Below are positions 8,855 through 17,089 of a DNA stretch of 32,992 bases, in pieces. Made by a program: the position numbers and the translations under genes. Position 1 is the first letter of the stretch. Each line of letters starts with the position of its first letter. The stretch spans positions 1 to 32,992 of the forward strand of contig NZ_JAIXSV010000366.1 in NCBI RefSeq assembly GCF_027484505.1. Direction: 5' to 3'. Origin of the DNA: Asticcacaulis sp. Lineage in GTDB: Bacteria; Pseudomonadota; Alphaproteobacteria; Caulobacterales; Caulobacteraceae. Under the pieces are notes generated by a model. The model was not told the DNA's origin. It did not search any database and was given only the letters and a program-made list of their open reading frames with translations.

Positions 8855-9613
8855 ATGGAAACCGAGATCCGTCCGGCGACGCCGCTGAATTTTATCGTCC
8901 TGCTGGCCCTGTTCGGGGCGTCGGGGCTTGTGCTGTGGATGCGCCCGGAGGTGTCTGGGCTGGCCACCTTTGGTTTTGTCCTGCTGGGCTGGGTCATCGG
9001 CCTGTGCCTGCATGAGTTCGGCCATGCGGCCTCGGCGGCGGCCTTTGGAGACTATTCGGTCAAGGCGCGTGGTTACCTGACGCTCGATCCGGTCGTCTAT
9101 ATCAATGGCCCGAACAGCATCGTTTTACCCGTGCTGATTCTGGTGCTGGGGGGCATCGCCCTGCCCGGAGCCGCGGTGCTGATCCGGCCCGACCTGATCC
9201 GTTACCGCTGGCAGTCGTCGCTGATCGCGCTGGCCGGGCCGGTGATGAGCCTGCTCTTTGCTCTGATCAGTTATGGCGCGGCGCAGGTGGCGTTCGCGCA
9301 GTCGGCACCTGACGTGTTTTGGCAGGCGCTGATCCTGCTCAGCTTTTTCAACCTGATGGCCTTTGTTCTCAACCTGCTGCCCATTCCGGGTTTCGACGGG
9401 TTTGGCGTGATCACGCCGCTGCTGCCGCAGCCCCTGCGCGGCATGGCTGAGCGTCTGGAGCGCGTGCCGTGGATCAGCCTGCTGGCGCTGGTGCTGATCT
9501 TCTTCTTCGGGTTTCCGCTGATCTATGCCCTGCTGGGTCTGGTGGCGGGCACACTGGGCCTCGATCTGGACGGGATGCGCCCGGCATTCGATCGCTTTAC
9601 TTTTTGGAACTGA
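8855..9613 (+). CDS. Site-2 protease family (peptidase M50) membrane protein
   Basis: A 252-residue integral membrane protein with about six hydrophobic segments. The zinc motif is HEFGH (His53, Glu54, His57) inside the second helix, and the third ligand region NLLPIPGFDG (Asp181) is present in a later helix; together these define the site-2 protease (M50) family of intramembrane zinc metalloproteases. It is the short form, without PDZ domains, so the substrate is unknown. The ATG at 8855 has no strong Shine-Dalgarno sequence (AGGGTGAT is nearest). The stop codon overlaps the first of a series of hairpins at 9612-9748. Confidence 0.88.
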   Translation: METEIRPATPLNFIVLLALFGASGLVLWMRPEVSGLATFGFVLLGWVIGLCLHEFGHAASAAAFGDYSVKARGYLTLDPVVYINGPNSIVLPVLILVLGGIALPGAAVLIRPDLIRYRWQSSLIALAGPVMSLLFALISYGAAQVAFAQSAPDVFWQALILLSFFNLMAFVLNLLPIPGFDGFGVITPLLPQPLRGMAERLERVPWISLLALVLIFFFGFPLIYALLGLVAGTLGLDLDGMRPAFDRFTFWN

Positions 9614-9645
9614 GAGGAATGATTTCTCATGAAATCGTTCCTCTC
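9612..9645 (+). terminator. 14-bp hairpin overlapping the M50 protease stop codon
   Basis: GAGAGGAATGATTT (9612-9625) pairs with AAATCGTTCCTCTC (9632-9645), with one G-T wobble, around a 6-nt loop. It begins inside the stop codon. No T tail follows; it may work together with the later hairpins. Confidence 0.55.
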
Positions 9646-9647
9646 AA

Positions 9648-9685
9648 GCCGCCATTGAGGCGGCGGCCAAGGTGGCGGAGCCACC
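9648..9685. repeat. Two short GC hairpins in tandem
   Basis: GCCGCC-attga-GGCGGC (9648-9664) is followed by GGTGGC-gga-GCCACC (9671-9685). Both stems are perfect. They sit between two larger hairpins. Confidence 0.6.
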
Positions 9686-9709
9686 GCCCGGCGAGGGGCT
9701 AAACAAAAG

Positions 9710-9748
9710 CTGGATCATTATGTTTCTATAAGAAACATAATGATCCAG
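9710..9748. terminator. Perfect 18-bp hairpin between two convergent genes
   Basis: CTGGATCATTATGTTTCT (9710-9727) and its exact complement (9731-9748) flank a 3-nt loop. On the minus strand the stem is followed by CTTTTGTTT, which makes a good Rho-independent terminator for the sensor gene that ends at 9752. On the plus strand it is followed only by cctttacccct, weaker. Confidence 0.8.
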
Positions 9749-9751
9749 CCT

Positions 9752-10831
9752 TTACCCCTCCTGAACGATCACCCCGTACCAGCCCAGTCCGGCATAGGTT
9801 TCGTAGCCCGGTGTGCGGTGAAAGGCCACCAGCCGCTCTTGGCGGTCCACGTAGTGACCGGAGGTGCGGCCCTGCGTATCGAGCGGGATGCGCTCAGTAA
9901 GGCTGCCGCGGCCATCGGAGGCGGCAATGACCAGCCCCTGCGCATCGGTCAGCAGGACGCGCGTGCGGCGCTTTTCGGCCTCGCTCAGGCGCACCCCCTT
10001 GACGATGGTTTCCGCCTGCGGCTGCCAGTCGAAATGCACGCCCAATATGCCGATCAGTTCGCCATCGGCCTGACCGCCGACGCGCACGCCGGTGGCGTAA
10101 GAGGCGACCTGCGCCCCTTTCAGCAAGGGTTCGGTGGTGATGTCGGCGACGGCGAAATCGTTGCCGCTGTTAAGGCTCAGCGCCTTCTGGAACCAGTCGC
10201 GCAAGGCGACGTTCTGACCCGCGGCGTGGAAGCGGTCGGGGCGACCATTGGCCAGAATATTACCTTTCAGGTCGCACAGCCACAGGTCGATATAGACCGT
10301 ATAGGCGTCGAGAATGACCCCCAGACGCGAGGACGCGTAATGGCAATTGTCCTTCGTCGGATGCGAGGCGGCCTCCCACACGGCGGAATCGGTGGCCCAC
10401 CAGCGCACATCGCAGGTGCGTTCATACAGGTTGCGGTCGATCAGCTCGATGGCATTGAGCGCCAGATCGGTCAGGCGCGCGCCTTGCGCCTGCCGCGCCA
10501 TGTCGCGCGTCAGCTTTTCCAGCACTTCGATCTCTCCGCCCAGCTCGGAGGCCAGTGACGAAGACAGGCCTTCGACCTGGGTGGAGATGTTGCGCACCTC
10601 ATCGGCGACGACGCCGAACCCGGCCCCCAGCTCACCGGCGCGCCGGGCTTCGATCAGGGCATTGAGCGCCAGAATACGCAGGGTATTGGTCACCTGACGG
10701 ATGTCGCGGACCTTATGCTGGGTGAGGTCGCGCGCCCGCGCGGTGCGGGCGATGATGTCGTTGACCGAAACCGCTTCGTCGGAACCGGCGGTCTGTGTCC
10801 CGGATGCGCTGATCGTCGAAAGTGCGTCCAC
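9752..10831 (-). CDS. Soluble MCP-fragment/Cache-domain sensor, paralogue 1
   Basis: A 359-residue protein with no transmembrane helix. Residues 54-83 ([20 protein letters not shown], then VVADEVRNIS) are one strand and tip of the methyl-accepting chemotaxis protein signalling hairpin, preceded by a short helix, and are followed by a linker helix. Residues about 125-355 look like a Cache/PAS-type ligand domain: [78 protein letters not shown]. The usual order (sensor then hairpin) is reversed and the hairpin is shortened, with no HAMP domain. It could join chemoreceptor arrays or act alone; CheA and CheW contacts cannot be judged from this. The start is the GTG at 10831 with AAGGGG 6-7 bases upstream. 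It is a tandem paralogue of the gene at 10955-11977. Confidence 0.82.
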   Translation of the reverse strand: MDALSTISASGTQTAGSDEAVSVNDIIARTARARDLTQHKVRDIRQVTNTLRILALNALIEARRAGELGAGFGVVADEVRNISTQVEGLSSSLASELGGEIEVLEKLTRDMARQAQGARLTDLALNAIELIDRNLYERTCDVRWWATDSAVWEAASHPTKDNCHYASSRLGVILDAYTVYIDLWLCDLKGNILANGRPDRFHAAGQNVALRDWFQKALSLNSGNDFAVADITTEPLLKGAQVASYATGVRVGGQADGELIGILGVHFDWQPQAETIVKGVRLSEAEKRRTRVLLTDAQGLVIAASDGRGSLTERIPLDTQGRTSGHYVDRQERLVAFHRTPGYETYAGLGWYGVIVQEG

Positions 10832-10838
10832 GAATCAC

Positions 10839-10873
10839 CCCTTGTTGCTACTGCGGACGAGAGACAACAAGGG
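10839..10873 (-). promoter_or_regulatory. Inverted repeat that covers the ribosome binding site of the 10831 gene
   Basis: CCCTTGTTG (10839-10847) and CAACAAGGG (10865-10873) are perfect complements 17 nt apart. On the mRNA the downstream arm contains the AAGGGG ribosome binding site of the GTG start at 10831, so the hairpin would hide it. Confidence 0.5.
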
Positions 10874-10954
10874 TTTGAGGATGGTTTCAAGTCCAACCAT
10901 CGTCCGAAATATACAATTTATATGTATACGATGTAACGCGAACCTGTGAAGGAC

Positions 10955-11977
10955 TCACTGGGGTTGCACAATAACCCCATACCACCCGAGCCCCTGATAG
11001 GTTTCGTAGCCCGGCGTGCGGTGGAAGGCGACCAGCGCCCCGCTGTGCGGATCGGTATAATGCCCCATCGGACGCCCTTCGGTCAGCAGGCGCACCCGCT
11101 CGCTCAGCAGACCCTTGCCATCCGAAGCGGCGATCACCAGCCCTTGCGCATCGGTCAACAGGACGCGCGTGCGGGCCCGTTCGTCTTCGGACAGGCGCGC
11201 GCCCTGCGTGATGGTCAGGGCCTGTGGCTGCCAGTCGAACTGGATACCCAGCACGCCCAGAAGCGCGCCATGGGGGTCGCCGTCCTGCCGCACACCGGTC
11301 GCATAGGTGGCGACCTGCGCATCACCGAGCAGGGGTTCGGTCGTAATGTCGGCGACGGCAAATTCCTGACCGTTGCGCAGGCTGAGCGCGCGGCTGAACC
11401 AGGTGCGGTCGCGCACATTCTGCCCCTGCACGTGGTGGCGTTCCGGCCGGCCGTTGGCGAGGATATGACCATCGAGATCGCACAGCCAAAGATCGATATA
11501 GACGGTATAGGAATCGAGAATGACCCCCAGTCGCCGTGCCGCATAGGCGGTGCGTTCGCTCACCGGATCGGCGGCGGCCTGCCACAGGGCCGAGTCCGTG
11601 GCCCACCAGCGCACATCGCAGGTGCGCTCATACAAATTTCGGTCGATCAGCTCGATGGCATTGAGCGCCATGTCGGTCAGGCGCGCCCCCTGACTGGCCA
11701 GCGCCATGTCCTGAGTGAGGCTGTCGAGATTGATGATCTCATTACCCAGATCGCGCGCCAGCCCCTCAACCTCGGTCGATATGGCGCGCACCTCATCGGC
11801 GACCACTGAAAAGCCCGCGCCCTTGTCGCCGGCGTGCTTGGCCTCGATCAGGGCGTTGAGCGCCAGTATGCGCAGCTTGGCCGTCACGGCGCGGATGTCC
11901 TGCACCTTGGTGTGGGTGATGGTTTTGGCGCGGCGCGTTTGCGAGAGGATATCCGACAAGGTGATGGCGGAGGACAT
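10955..11977 (-). CDS. Soluble MCP-fragment/Cache-domain sensor, paralogue 2
   Basis: A 340-residue protein from the ATG at 11977, with a weak ribosome binding site. The MCP tip ([30 protein letters not shown]) lies at residues 38-67 and the Cache-like domain fills about 105-340. The sequence is closely similar to paralogue 1 throughout; the phrases [20 protein letters not shown] and ATDSA are identical in both. The N-terminal 20 residues differ. No membrane segment or HAMP domain is present. The two genes lie head to tail with 123 bases between them, so they probably arose by tandem duplication and may be transcribed together. Its position downstream of the puuAB-like pair is 288 bases away, so it is probably a separate unit. 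Confidence 0.82.
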   Translation of the reverse strand: MSSAITLSDILSQTRRAKTITHTKVQDIRAVTAKLRILALNALIEAKHAGDKGAGFSVVADEVRAISTEVEGLARDLGNEIINLDSLTQDMALASQGARLTDMALNAIELIDRNLYERTCDVRWWATDSALWQAAADPVSERTAYAARRLGVILDSYTVYIDLWLCDLDGHILANGRPERHHVQGQNVRDRTWFSRALSLRNGQEFAVADITTEPLLGDAQVATYATGVRQDGDPHGALLGVLGIQFDWQPQALTITQGARLSEDERARTRVLLTDAQGLVIAASDGKGLLSERVRLLTEGRPMGHYTDPHSGALVAFHRTPGYETYQGLGWYGVIVQPQ

Positions 11978-12265
11978 GAAGCGGCGTCTTTCGTTGCAGG
12001 CTTACAAAGCACCGTGGCCTGACGAGAATCGGGTACGGGCGACAGGCAAAACGTGGGTTTGGGGGTGAGTGCGTATCCGCGTTATGCGAACGACTCGCGT
12101 CACAACCTATGCGGTTCGCAGGTGCCGCATCGCAAGGGTCGGCAAGGATTTTTGAGACGATTTGGGTCAATCTGTCGGGGAATGTTTCCCTAAGGACACG
12201 CTATGGTTTCCCGCGCAACTTTTCCGGGTGCGGATGAAACTATCTCAGCCGAAGATATGAATATG

Positions 12266-13549
12266 TTATACTCTGTCGCGCAAGGCGTACCAGCTTAAAC
12301 CGGCGATCATGGCGGGCGTGCGCAGCCATTTTCCGCCGGGAAAGGGCGGGGTGCGCAACCGCATCAGAAGCTCGGCGTCGCGGCGGTCGCCCATCACGGC
12401 GCGCGCCAGAAGCGTCCCGAAATAGGGGGCCAGAACCACTCCCTGACCGCTATAGCCCGCGCTGACCCAGACGTGGGGCGACAACGGCCGCACATAGGGC
12501 GAGCGGCTCAGCGTGATGGCCAGAGTGCCGCCCCAGCCGTGGGTGATTTCGATATCGGCCAGTTGCGGATAGACCTTCAGCATGTTGCGGCGGACAAAGG
12601 CGCGGATGTCCTTCGGAAACCACGGCGTGTAGTTTTCGCCGCCGCCGAACAGCAGGCGGTTGTCCGGCGTCTTGCGCCAGTAATTGACCACGAAGCGCGA
12701 ATCCGCCGCGGCGTAGTTGCTGGGCAGGATCGCATCATCGGGCAGGGGGGCGGTGGTCAGGATGAAGTTGTTGATCGGCAGCACATGCGCGTCGATGTCG
12801 GCATCGAGCCCCGACATATAGCCATTGCCGCAGATCAGCAGATGACGCGCCCTCAACCGTCCGTTTTTGAGACAGAGCGTTACACCGTCCGCCGTCGTCT
12901 CATAGCGCTCAACGCGGCTGTGCTCGTAAAGGCTGGCCCCTGCCGACATGGCGGCCCTGGCCAGCCCCTGCGCCAGTTTCAGCGGGTGCAGATGCCCGCC
13001 CCCGGCGTCAAACGTGCCGCCATAATAAACGTCGGTGCCCAGCTCGGCGGCAACCTCAGCCCGGTCCATAAAGCGCACCTGATCATAGCCGTAGCGGCGC
13101 GACACAAAGTCGGCATAGGCGCGGTCGTCTTCGGCAAAACGCGGGCGGTGCCAGGCGTGGATCAGGCCGGGACGCAGGTCGCAGTCGATGGCGTGCGCGG
13201 CAATCAGCCCTTTCAGATGCGCCTTGGCGGTTTCGGCCATCTCCCACAGTTCGCGTGCCGCATCGGCCCCTAGTTGGCTCTCCAGCGTTTGCGGATCGAC
13301 GCGCTGACCGGTGTGCAACTGCCCGCCATTACGCCCGGACGCCCCTGAGCCGATCTCCGCCCCTTCGAGCAGGGTGACGCAGACGCCCCTGCTGGCCAGT
13401 TCCAGTGCTGCGCCGAGGCCCGTATAGCCCCCGCCGATAATCGCCACATCCGTATCGGCCTCACCGGCAAAGGCAGGTCGGTTCAGCCGGCCCGCCGTAT
13501 CGGCGTACCAGCAGCCTTCGGGATGGCCGGTATTGCGGGCGGTTGTCAT
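12266..13549 (-). CDS. puuB: FAD-dependent oxidoreductase, gamma-glutamylputrescine oxidase-like
   Basis: A 427-residue flavoenzyme of the DAO family. Residues 35-50 (VAIIGGGYTGLGAALE) are the Rossmann dinucleotide-binding motif for FAD; SGASGRNGGQLHTGQRVD at about 70-87 is typical of the PuuB/OrdL group, and the C-terminal WVSAGYSGQGVVLAPYFG is the second FAD contact. In the putrescine pathway PuuB oxidises gamma-glutamylputrescine to the aldehyde with release of ammonia and hydrogen peroxide. The start at 13549 overlaps the stop of the upstream glutamine synthetase gene by one base (TGATG), so translation is coupled. The symbol is assigned from family and neighbour; other amine oxidase substrates are possible. 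Confidence 0.8.
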   Translation of the reverse strand: MTTARNTGHPEGCWYADTAGRLNRPAFAGEADTDVAIIGGGYTGLGAALELASRGVCVTLLEGAEIGSGASGRNGGQLHTGQRVDPQTLESQLGADAARELWEMAETAKAHLKGLIAAHAIDCDLRPGLIHAWHRPRFAEDDRAYADFVSRRYGYDQVRFMDRAEVAAELGTDVYYGGTFDAGGGHLHPLKLAQGLARAAMSAGASLYEHSRVERYETTADGVTLCLKNGRLRARHLLICGNGYMSGLDADIDAHVLPINNFILTTAPLPDDAILPSNYAAADSRFVVNYWRKTPDNRLLFGGGENYTPWFPKDIRAFVRRNMLKVYPQLADIEITHGWGGTLAITLSRSPYVRPLSPHVWVSAGYSGQGVVLAPYFGTLLARAVMGDRRDAELLMRLRTPPFPGGKWLRTPAMIAGLSWYALRDRV

Positions 13550-14949
13550 CACACATTCAGCAGCAGGAACTCGCGCTCCCACGGGCTGATGGTACGCATG
13601 AAGGTCTCATACTCATGGTGCTTGACGCGGGCATAGGCCGCGACAAAGGCGGGGCTGAGGATGGTGTTCAGGGCCTCGGAACGTTCCAGCTTGATCACCG
13701 ACTGGATAAGCGAATAGGGCAGTTCCGCCGAGGTGTCGTTCGACACGTCCGTATCGACCGGTGCCGTGGGCTTCAACCCTTCGACCATGCCCAGATAGCC
13801 GCAGGCCAGCACCGCCGCGATGGCCAGATAGGGGTTGGCGTCGGACGAGGGCAGGCGGTTTTCCAGACGGCGGTTGTCAGCATCCGACGGTGGCACGCGC
13901 AGGCCCGCCGTGCGGTTATCGAAGCCCCAGTGCGTATTGACCGGCGCGCCCGACCCCTTGGACAGGCGGCGGTAGGAGTTGACATAGGGCGCCAGCAGCG
14001 ACACGGCGGCGGGCATATAGGTCTGCTGACCGGCGATGAAGCTGAAGAAAAGGTCGGTCGGTTCGCCGGTTTTGGGGTCGGAAAACAGGTTGCGGCCGCT
14101 GCTGTCCACGATCGACTGGTGGATGTGCATGGCCGAGCCGGGCTCCAGGGCCATCGGCTTGGCCATGAAGGTGGCGTAGATGTCGTGCTCCAGCGCCGTT
14201 TCCTTGATGGTGCGCTTGAACATGAACACCTGATCGGCCAGCTCCAGCGGATCGCCGTGGCGCAGGTTGATCTCCATCTGCGCCACGCCCGATTCGTGGA
14301 TCAGGGTGTCGATTTCCAGCCCCTGCGCCTCCGAATATTCGTACATGTCCTCGAACAGGCCGTCGAACTCATTGACCGCCGAGATGGAATAACCCTGACG
14401 CCCCGTTTCCGGGCGGCCTGAGCGGCCCACGGGTGGTTTCAGCGCGTAGTCCGGGTCGATGTTCTTTTCGACGAGATAGAATTCCAGTTCCGGCGCGATG
14501 ACCGGCTTCCAGCCCTTTTCGTGATAGAGGCTGATGACGCGGCGCAGCACCTGACGCGGGCTTTCCTCGACCGGGCGGCCATCGGGATGGAAGGCGTCGT
14601 GGATGATCTGCGCCGTCGGGTCGGTCGCCCACGGCACAGCGGCCAGCGTGCGGAAATCCGGGCGCAGGAAGATGTCGGTATCGGACTGCACCGTGCCGAC
14701 AATGCCCTCTAGATCGGGGAAGTCGCCGGTAATGGTCTGATAGAAGATCGACAGGGGCAGGTTCATCGCCGCCGTGGTCAGGAATTTGCGCACCGGCATG
14801 ATCTTGCCACGCGCCACCCCGGCGAGGTCGGGGACCATGCACTCGATCTCTTCGATATTCTGCTCGGCCAGCCAGCCGGCGGCTTCGGAGACGTCGGCGG
14901 CCCCGCGCTTGGAAAAGCCGGACTGCGGACGTTTGGACTTCGATTTCAT
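13549..14949 (-). CDS. puuA: Glutamine synthetase family protein, probable gamma-glutamylputrescine synthetase
   Basis: A 466-residue member of the glutamine synthetase fold. Visible landmarks include IEEIECMVPDLAGVARGKIM near residue 32, the metal-binding APELEFYL at about 151-158, GVAQMEINLRHGDP, and the conserved HIHQSIVDSSGRNLF and THWGFDNRTAGLRVP in the catalytic half. The divergent N-terminus and the coupling to an FAD oxidoreductase point to PuuA, which joins glutamate to putrescine using ATP, rather than to nitrogen-assimilation GlnA. The ATG at 14949 has AGGTGA five bases upstream. Only puuA and puuB are present; puuC and puuD equivalents are not in this window. A palindrome upstream (15079-15094) is a candidate operator. 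Confidence 0.85.
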   Translation of the reverse strand: MKSKSKRPQSGFSKRGAADVSEAAGWLAEQNIEEIECMVPDLAGVARGKIMPVRKFLTTAAMNLPLSIFYQTITGDFPDLEGIVGTVQSDTDIFLRPDFRTLAAVPWATDPTAQIIHDAFHPDGRPVEESPRQVLRRVISLYHEKGWKPVIAPELEFYLVEKNIDPDYALKPPVGRSGRPETGRQGYSISAVNEFDGLFEDMYEYSEAQGLEIDTLIHESGVAQMEINLRHGDPLELADQVFMFKRTIKETALEHDIYATFMAKPMALEPGSAMHIHQSIVDSSGRNLFSDPKTGEPTDLFFSFIAGQQTYMPAAVSLLAPYVNSYRRLSKGSGAPVNTHWGFDNRTAGLRVPPSDADNRRLENRLPSSDANPYLAIAAVLACGYLGMVEGLKPTAPVDTDVSNDTSAELPYSLIQSVIKLERSEALNTILSPAFVAAYARVKHHEYETFMRTISPWEREFLLLNV

Positions 14950-15078
14950 GGGTCACCTGTGGAATGAGGCCCTGACGGCAGAGACGAACGCATGGATTTT
15001 TGATCCGGGCCCCGGTTGGGTGTGATCATGATGGCGCGGGTCGCGCGGTTTTGGCAACCCTCCATCCGGTCGTGCCCA

Positions 15079-15094
15079 AATTGTGATCACAATT
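15079..15094. promoter_or_regulatory. Perfect 16-bp palindrome upstream of puuA
   Basis: AATTGTGATCACAATT is a perfect palindrome 130 bases upstream of the puuA start and about 100 bases upstream of the divergent methyltransferase gene. Dyads of this kind often bind dimeric regulators; the half-site TTGTGA recalls, but is not spaced like, a CRP/FNR site. A shorter related string, tgtgatcatga, lies at 15020-15030. Confidence 0.5.
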
Positions 15095-15195
15095 CCGGGT
15101 GTTTGTCGAGCCTCAGAGGCTGACCGCGACCCTAAGGTTTGGTACAAAACAGAAGCGGGTGGTGAAAGGCGCTGTAAACGGCTAAAGCCTGCCCC

Positions 15196-15957
15196 ATGCT
15201 GTTTGAGATAACCGACCCTGACGACCCCCACCTTGAGCTGTACAGCGATGTAAAAGACCGTGATCTGACGGGTCGGCAGGGCCTGTTCATGGCCGAGGGC
15301 AAGGTGGTGCTGGAGCGCCTGTTCACCTCGCCCGTGGCCGAGACGGTGAGCGTGCTGACCACGCCAGAGCGACTGGGCGGACTGATGTCCTTGCCCGACG
15401 CGCCGGTCTATGTGGTGCCGCAAGGCGTGATGGATCAGGTGGCGGGCTTTCCCATCCATCGCGGCTATCTGGCGCTGGGGCGCTATGCGCCGAAACAGGC
15501 GTTGGCCGAGCGGGTCAGCGGCGCCACGGCGCGCGTTCTGGCTTTGCACGGCATCGCCAATACCGACAATATGGGCGGGCTGATGCGCAATGCGGCGGCC
15601 TTTGGCGTCGATGCGGTGCTGCTCGATACGACCTGCTGCGATCCCCTGTACCGCAAGGCCATCCGTGTCAGCGTCGGTGGCGCGCTGGAGGTGCCGCACT
15701 ATCGCACGGACGACATGGTGGGGACGCTGACGGAGCTGGGTCTGACGCCCTATGCCTTAAGCCCCTCCGGGGCGGTGACTCTGGAAGAGGTTACGCCTGC
15801 GCCGCGCTCAGCCGTCCTGTTCGGGGCCGAAGGGCCGGGCCTGCCGGCCGCGCTTATGGCGGCGTGTCAGACCGTGCGCATCGATATGCACGGCGGCTTC
15901 GACAGCCTCAATGTGGCGACCACCAGCGGCATTGTTCTGTATCGCTTTCGCCTCTGA
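15196..15957 (+). CDS. TrmH-family (SpoU) RNA 2'-O-methyltransferase
   Basis: A 253-residue knotted (SPOUT) methyltransferase that uses S-adenosylmethionine to methylate ribose in tRNA or rRNA. The three family motifs are present: motif 1 as NTDNMGGLMRNAAAFG (about 117-132), motif 2 as LFGAEGPGLP (about 208-217), motif 3 as GFDSLNVATTSGIVLYRF at the C-terminus, which forms the knot and SAM pocket. The N-terminal 90 residues match the small RNA-binding domain found in such enzymes. In motif 3 the usual Met/Pro lead is replaced by MHGGFDSLN. The target nucleotide cannot be read from sequence. The last 14 codons are repeated at 16970-17011. Confidence 0.9.
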   Translation: MLFEITDPDDPHLELYSDVKDRDLTGRQGLFMAEGKVVLERLFTSPVAETVSVLTTPERLGGLMSLPDAPVYVVPQGVMDQVAGFPIHRGYLALGRYAPKQALAERVSGATARVLALHGIANTDNMGGLMRNAAAFGVDAVLLDTTCCDPLYRKAIRVSVGGALEVPHYRTDDMVGTLTELGLTPYALSPSGAVTLEEVTPAPRSAVLFGAEGPGLPAALMAACQTVRIDMHGGFDSLNVATTSGIVLYRFRL

Positions 15958-16036
15958 CCCAACACCCTCTCTTGCGTTCTTGAGCGAAGCGTGACTTAAT
16001 AATGCTAAGTGGATATTATTGAGGGCGGAAAAACTC

Positions 16037-16942
16037 ATGAAATTCTGGATTTGTGTCGCTACTCTGGCGGCAGGCGTTTTGATCTCGGAAGCCGCCACGG
16101 CATCGACCTTTTTTCCGGAAGAGGTTGTCTGTGTGGTCGGCGGTGAAAAATTCACGCATCGGGCGCACATGTCCTATTCAACATGGGGCGGACGTCCTGA
16201 TGGAAAGCCTTATGGTTCGGCGGTTTTTCCCATTCTCCCGCCCGAATGCCCCGGCAACGGATTGTTCATGTACCGGGAGTTTTCGAAGGCCGAACTCACG
16301 CGGCTGAAGGCCCTTCTGGCATCGGCGGATTATCAGGCGCAACGCGCCAGTGAAACCCCCTTTGCCCGTATCGCGTGGCTGGAAACGGCACTCAACCCCG
16401 ACTCGGAGGACCTGCCGGGCATCTGGTTGCAAGCGTCCTGGGAGGCGGATGAAGCGCCGAGGCAAAAGGAAACGTATCAGCGCGCTTTTATTGCCGCGGC
16501 AAAGGTGCGCCTCTCGAAAATGAAAGAGCCGGAGACGCGATGGCTCATCCTGCGCATGATGAATGCCTATCGTGAGTTGGGTGAATTTGATGCGGCCCTG
16601 GCACTCTATGAGACGCTTAATCCTCAGGCGTTGATGAAGGGCTTACCCGACAATCCGAAAGCCGTGGATGCGCTTGATGAAGACAAGCAGGCGCGGTGGT
16701 ATACGGCACGCATGGCGAATATGCTGCGCACGGCTATTCTGCGTCACGATCGGTCCGCTGAACCGCTAGACTTGATTCCGGAAAGAGTAGCTGCGGAATT
16801 GTGCTTCTTTGAACCGGAGACTGTTGGGGATTTTGGACGGACCTACTGTGATATGCCTGCCATCAAAGCCGTGATTGAAGAAAATCGTGAAAGCTGGGCG
16901 GGGATTAAGGCAGAGATGGCAGCGGACCCAAAAGAGAAATAG
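16037..16942 (+). CDS. Secreted protein of unknown function
   Basis: A 301-residue protein starting MKFWICVATLAAGVLISEAA, a signal peptide with likely cleavage near ATAS. The mature part begins with a compact segment containing two cysteines (VVCVVGGEKF and PPECPGNG) and a Gly/Pro-rich middle (TWGGRPDGKPYGSAVFPI). From about residue 90 it is helical, with a TPR-like helix pair around LRMMNAYRELGEFDAALALY. The C-terminus has two more cysteines (ELCFFEPE, TYCDMP). I do not recognise the family. The gene lies exactly between the methyltransferase gene and a second partial copy of that gene's end, so it may have arrived by recombination. An in-frame TTG at 16019 is a less likely start. Confidence 0.75.
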   Translation: MKFWICVATLAAGVLISEAATASTFFPEEVVCVVGGEKFTHRAHMSYSTWGGRPDGKPYGSAVFPILPPECPGNGLFMYREFSKAELTRLKALLASADYQAQRASETPFARIAWLETALNPDSEDLPGIWLQASWEADEAPRQKETYQRAFIAAAKVRLSKMKEPETRWLILRMMNAYRELGEFDAALALYETLNPQALMKGLPDNPKAVDALDEDKQARWYTARMANMLRTAILRHDRSAEPLDLIPERVAAELCFFEPETVGDFGRTYCDMPAIKAVIEENRESWAGIKAEMAADPKEK

Positions 16943-16969
16943 TCGGCTCATTGAGACCGTCTCCCTCTG

Positions 16970-17011
16970 GCCACGACCAGCGGCATCGTCCTGTATCGTT
17001 TTCGCCTCTGA
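16970..17011 (+). pseudogene. Second copy of the 3' end of the SpoU methyltransferase gene
   Basis: Codons 16970-17011 read ATTSGIVLYRFRL and stop, identical in protein to the end of the gene at 15196-15957 (bases 15916-15957). The DNA differs at 5 of 42 positions, all third codon positions. It is a gene remnant with no start. Confidence 0.75.
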
Positions 17012-17039
17012 TGTAGTATTGTCACACAAAAGAGCTTGA

Positions 17040-17062
17040 TTAAATAAAATTGATATATTTAA
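17040..17062. promoter_or_regulatory. AT-rich inverted repeat upstream of the alpha-galactosidase gene
   Basis: TTAAATA (17040-17046) and TATTTAA (17056-17062) flank 9 bases in an otherwise GC-rich region, 28 bases upstream of the ATG. It may overlap the promoter or be an operator. Confidence 0.35.
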
Positions 17063-17089
17063 TGGGCGAAAACAAAGAGGGAGCTGAAA

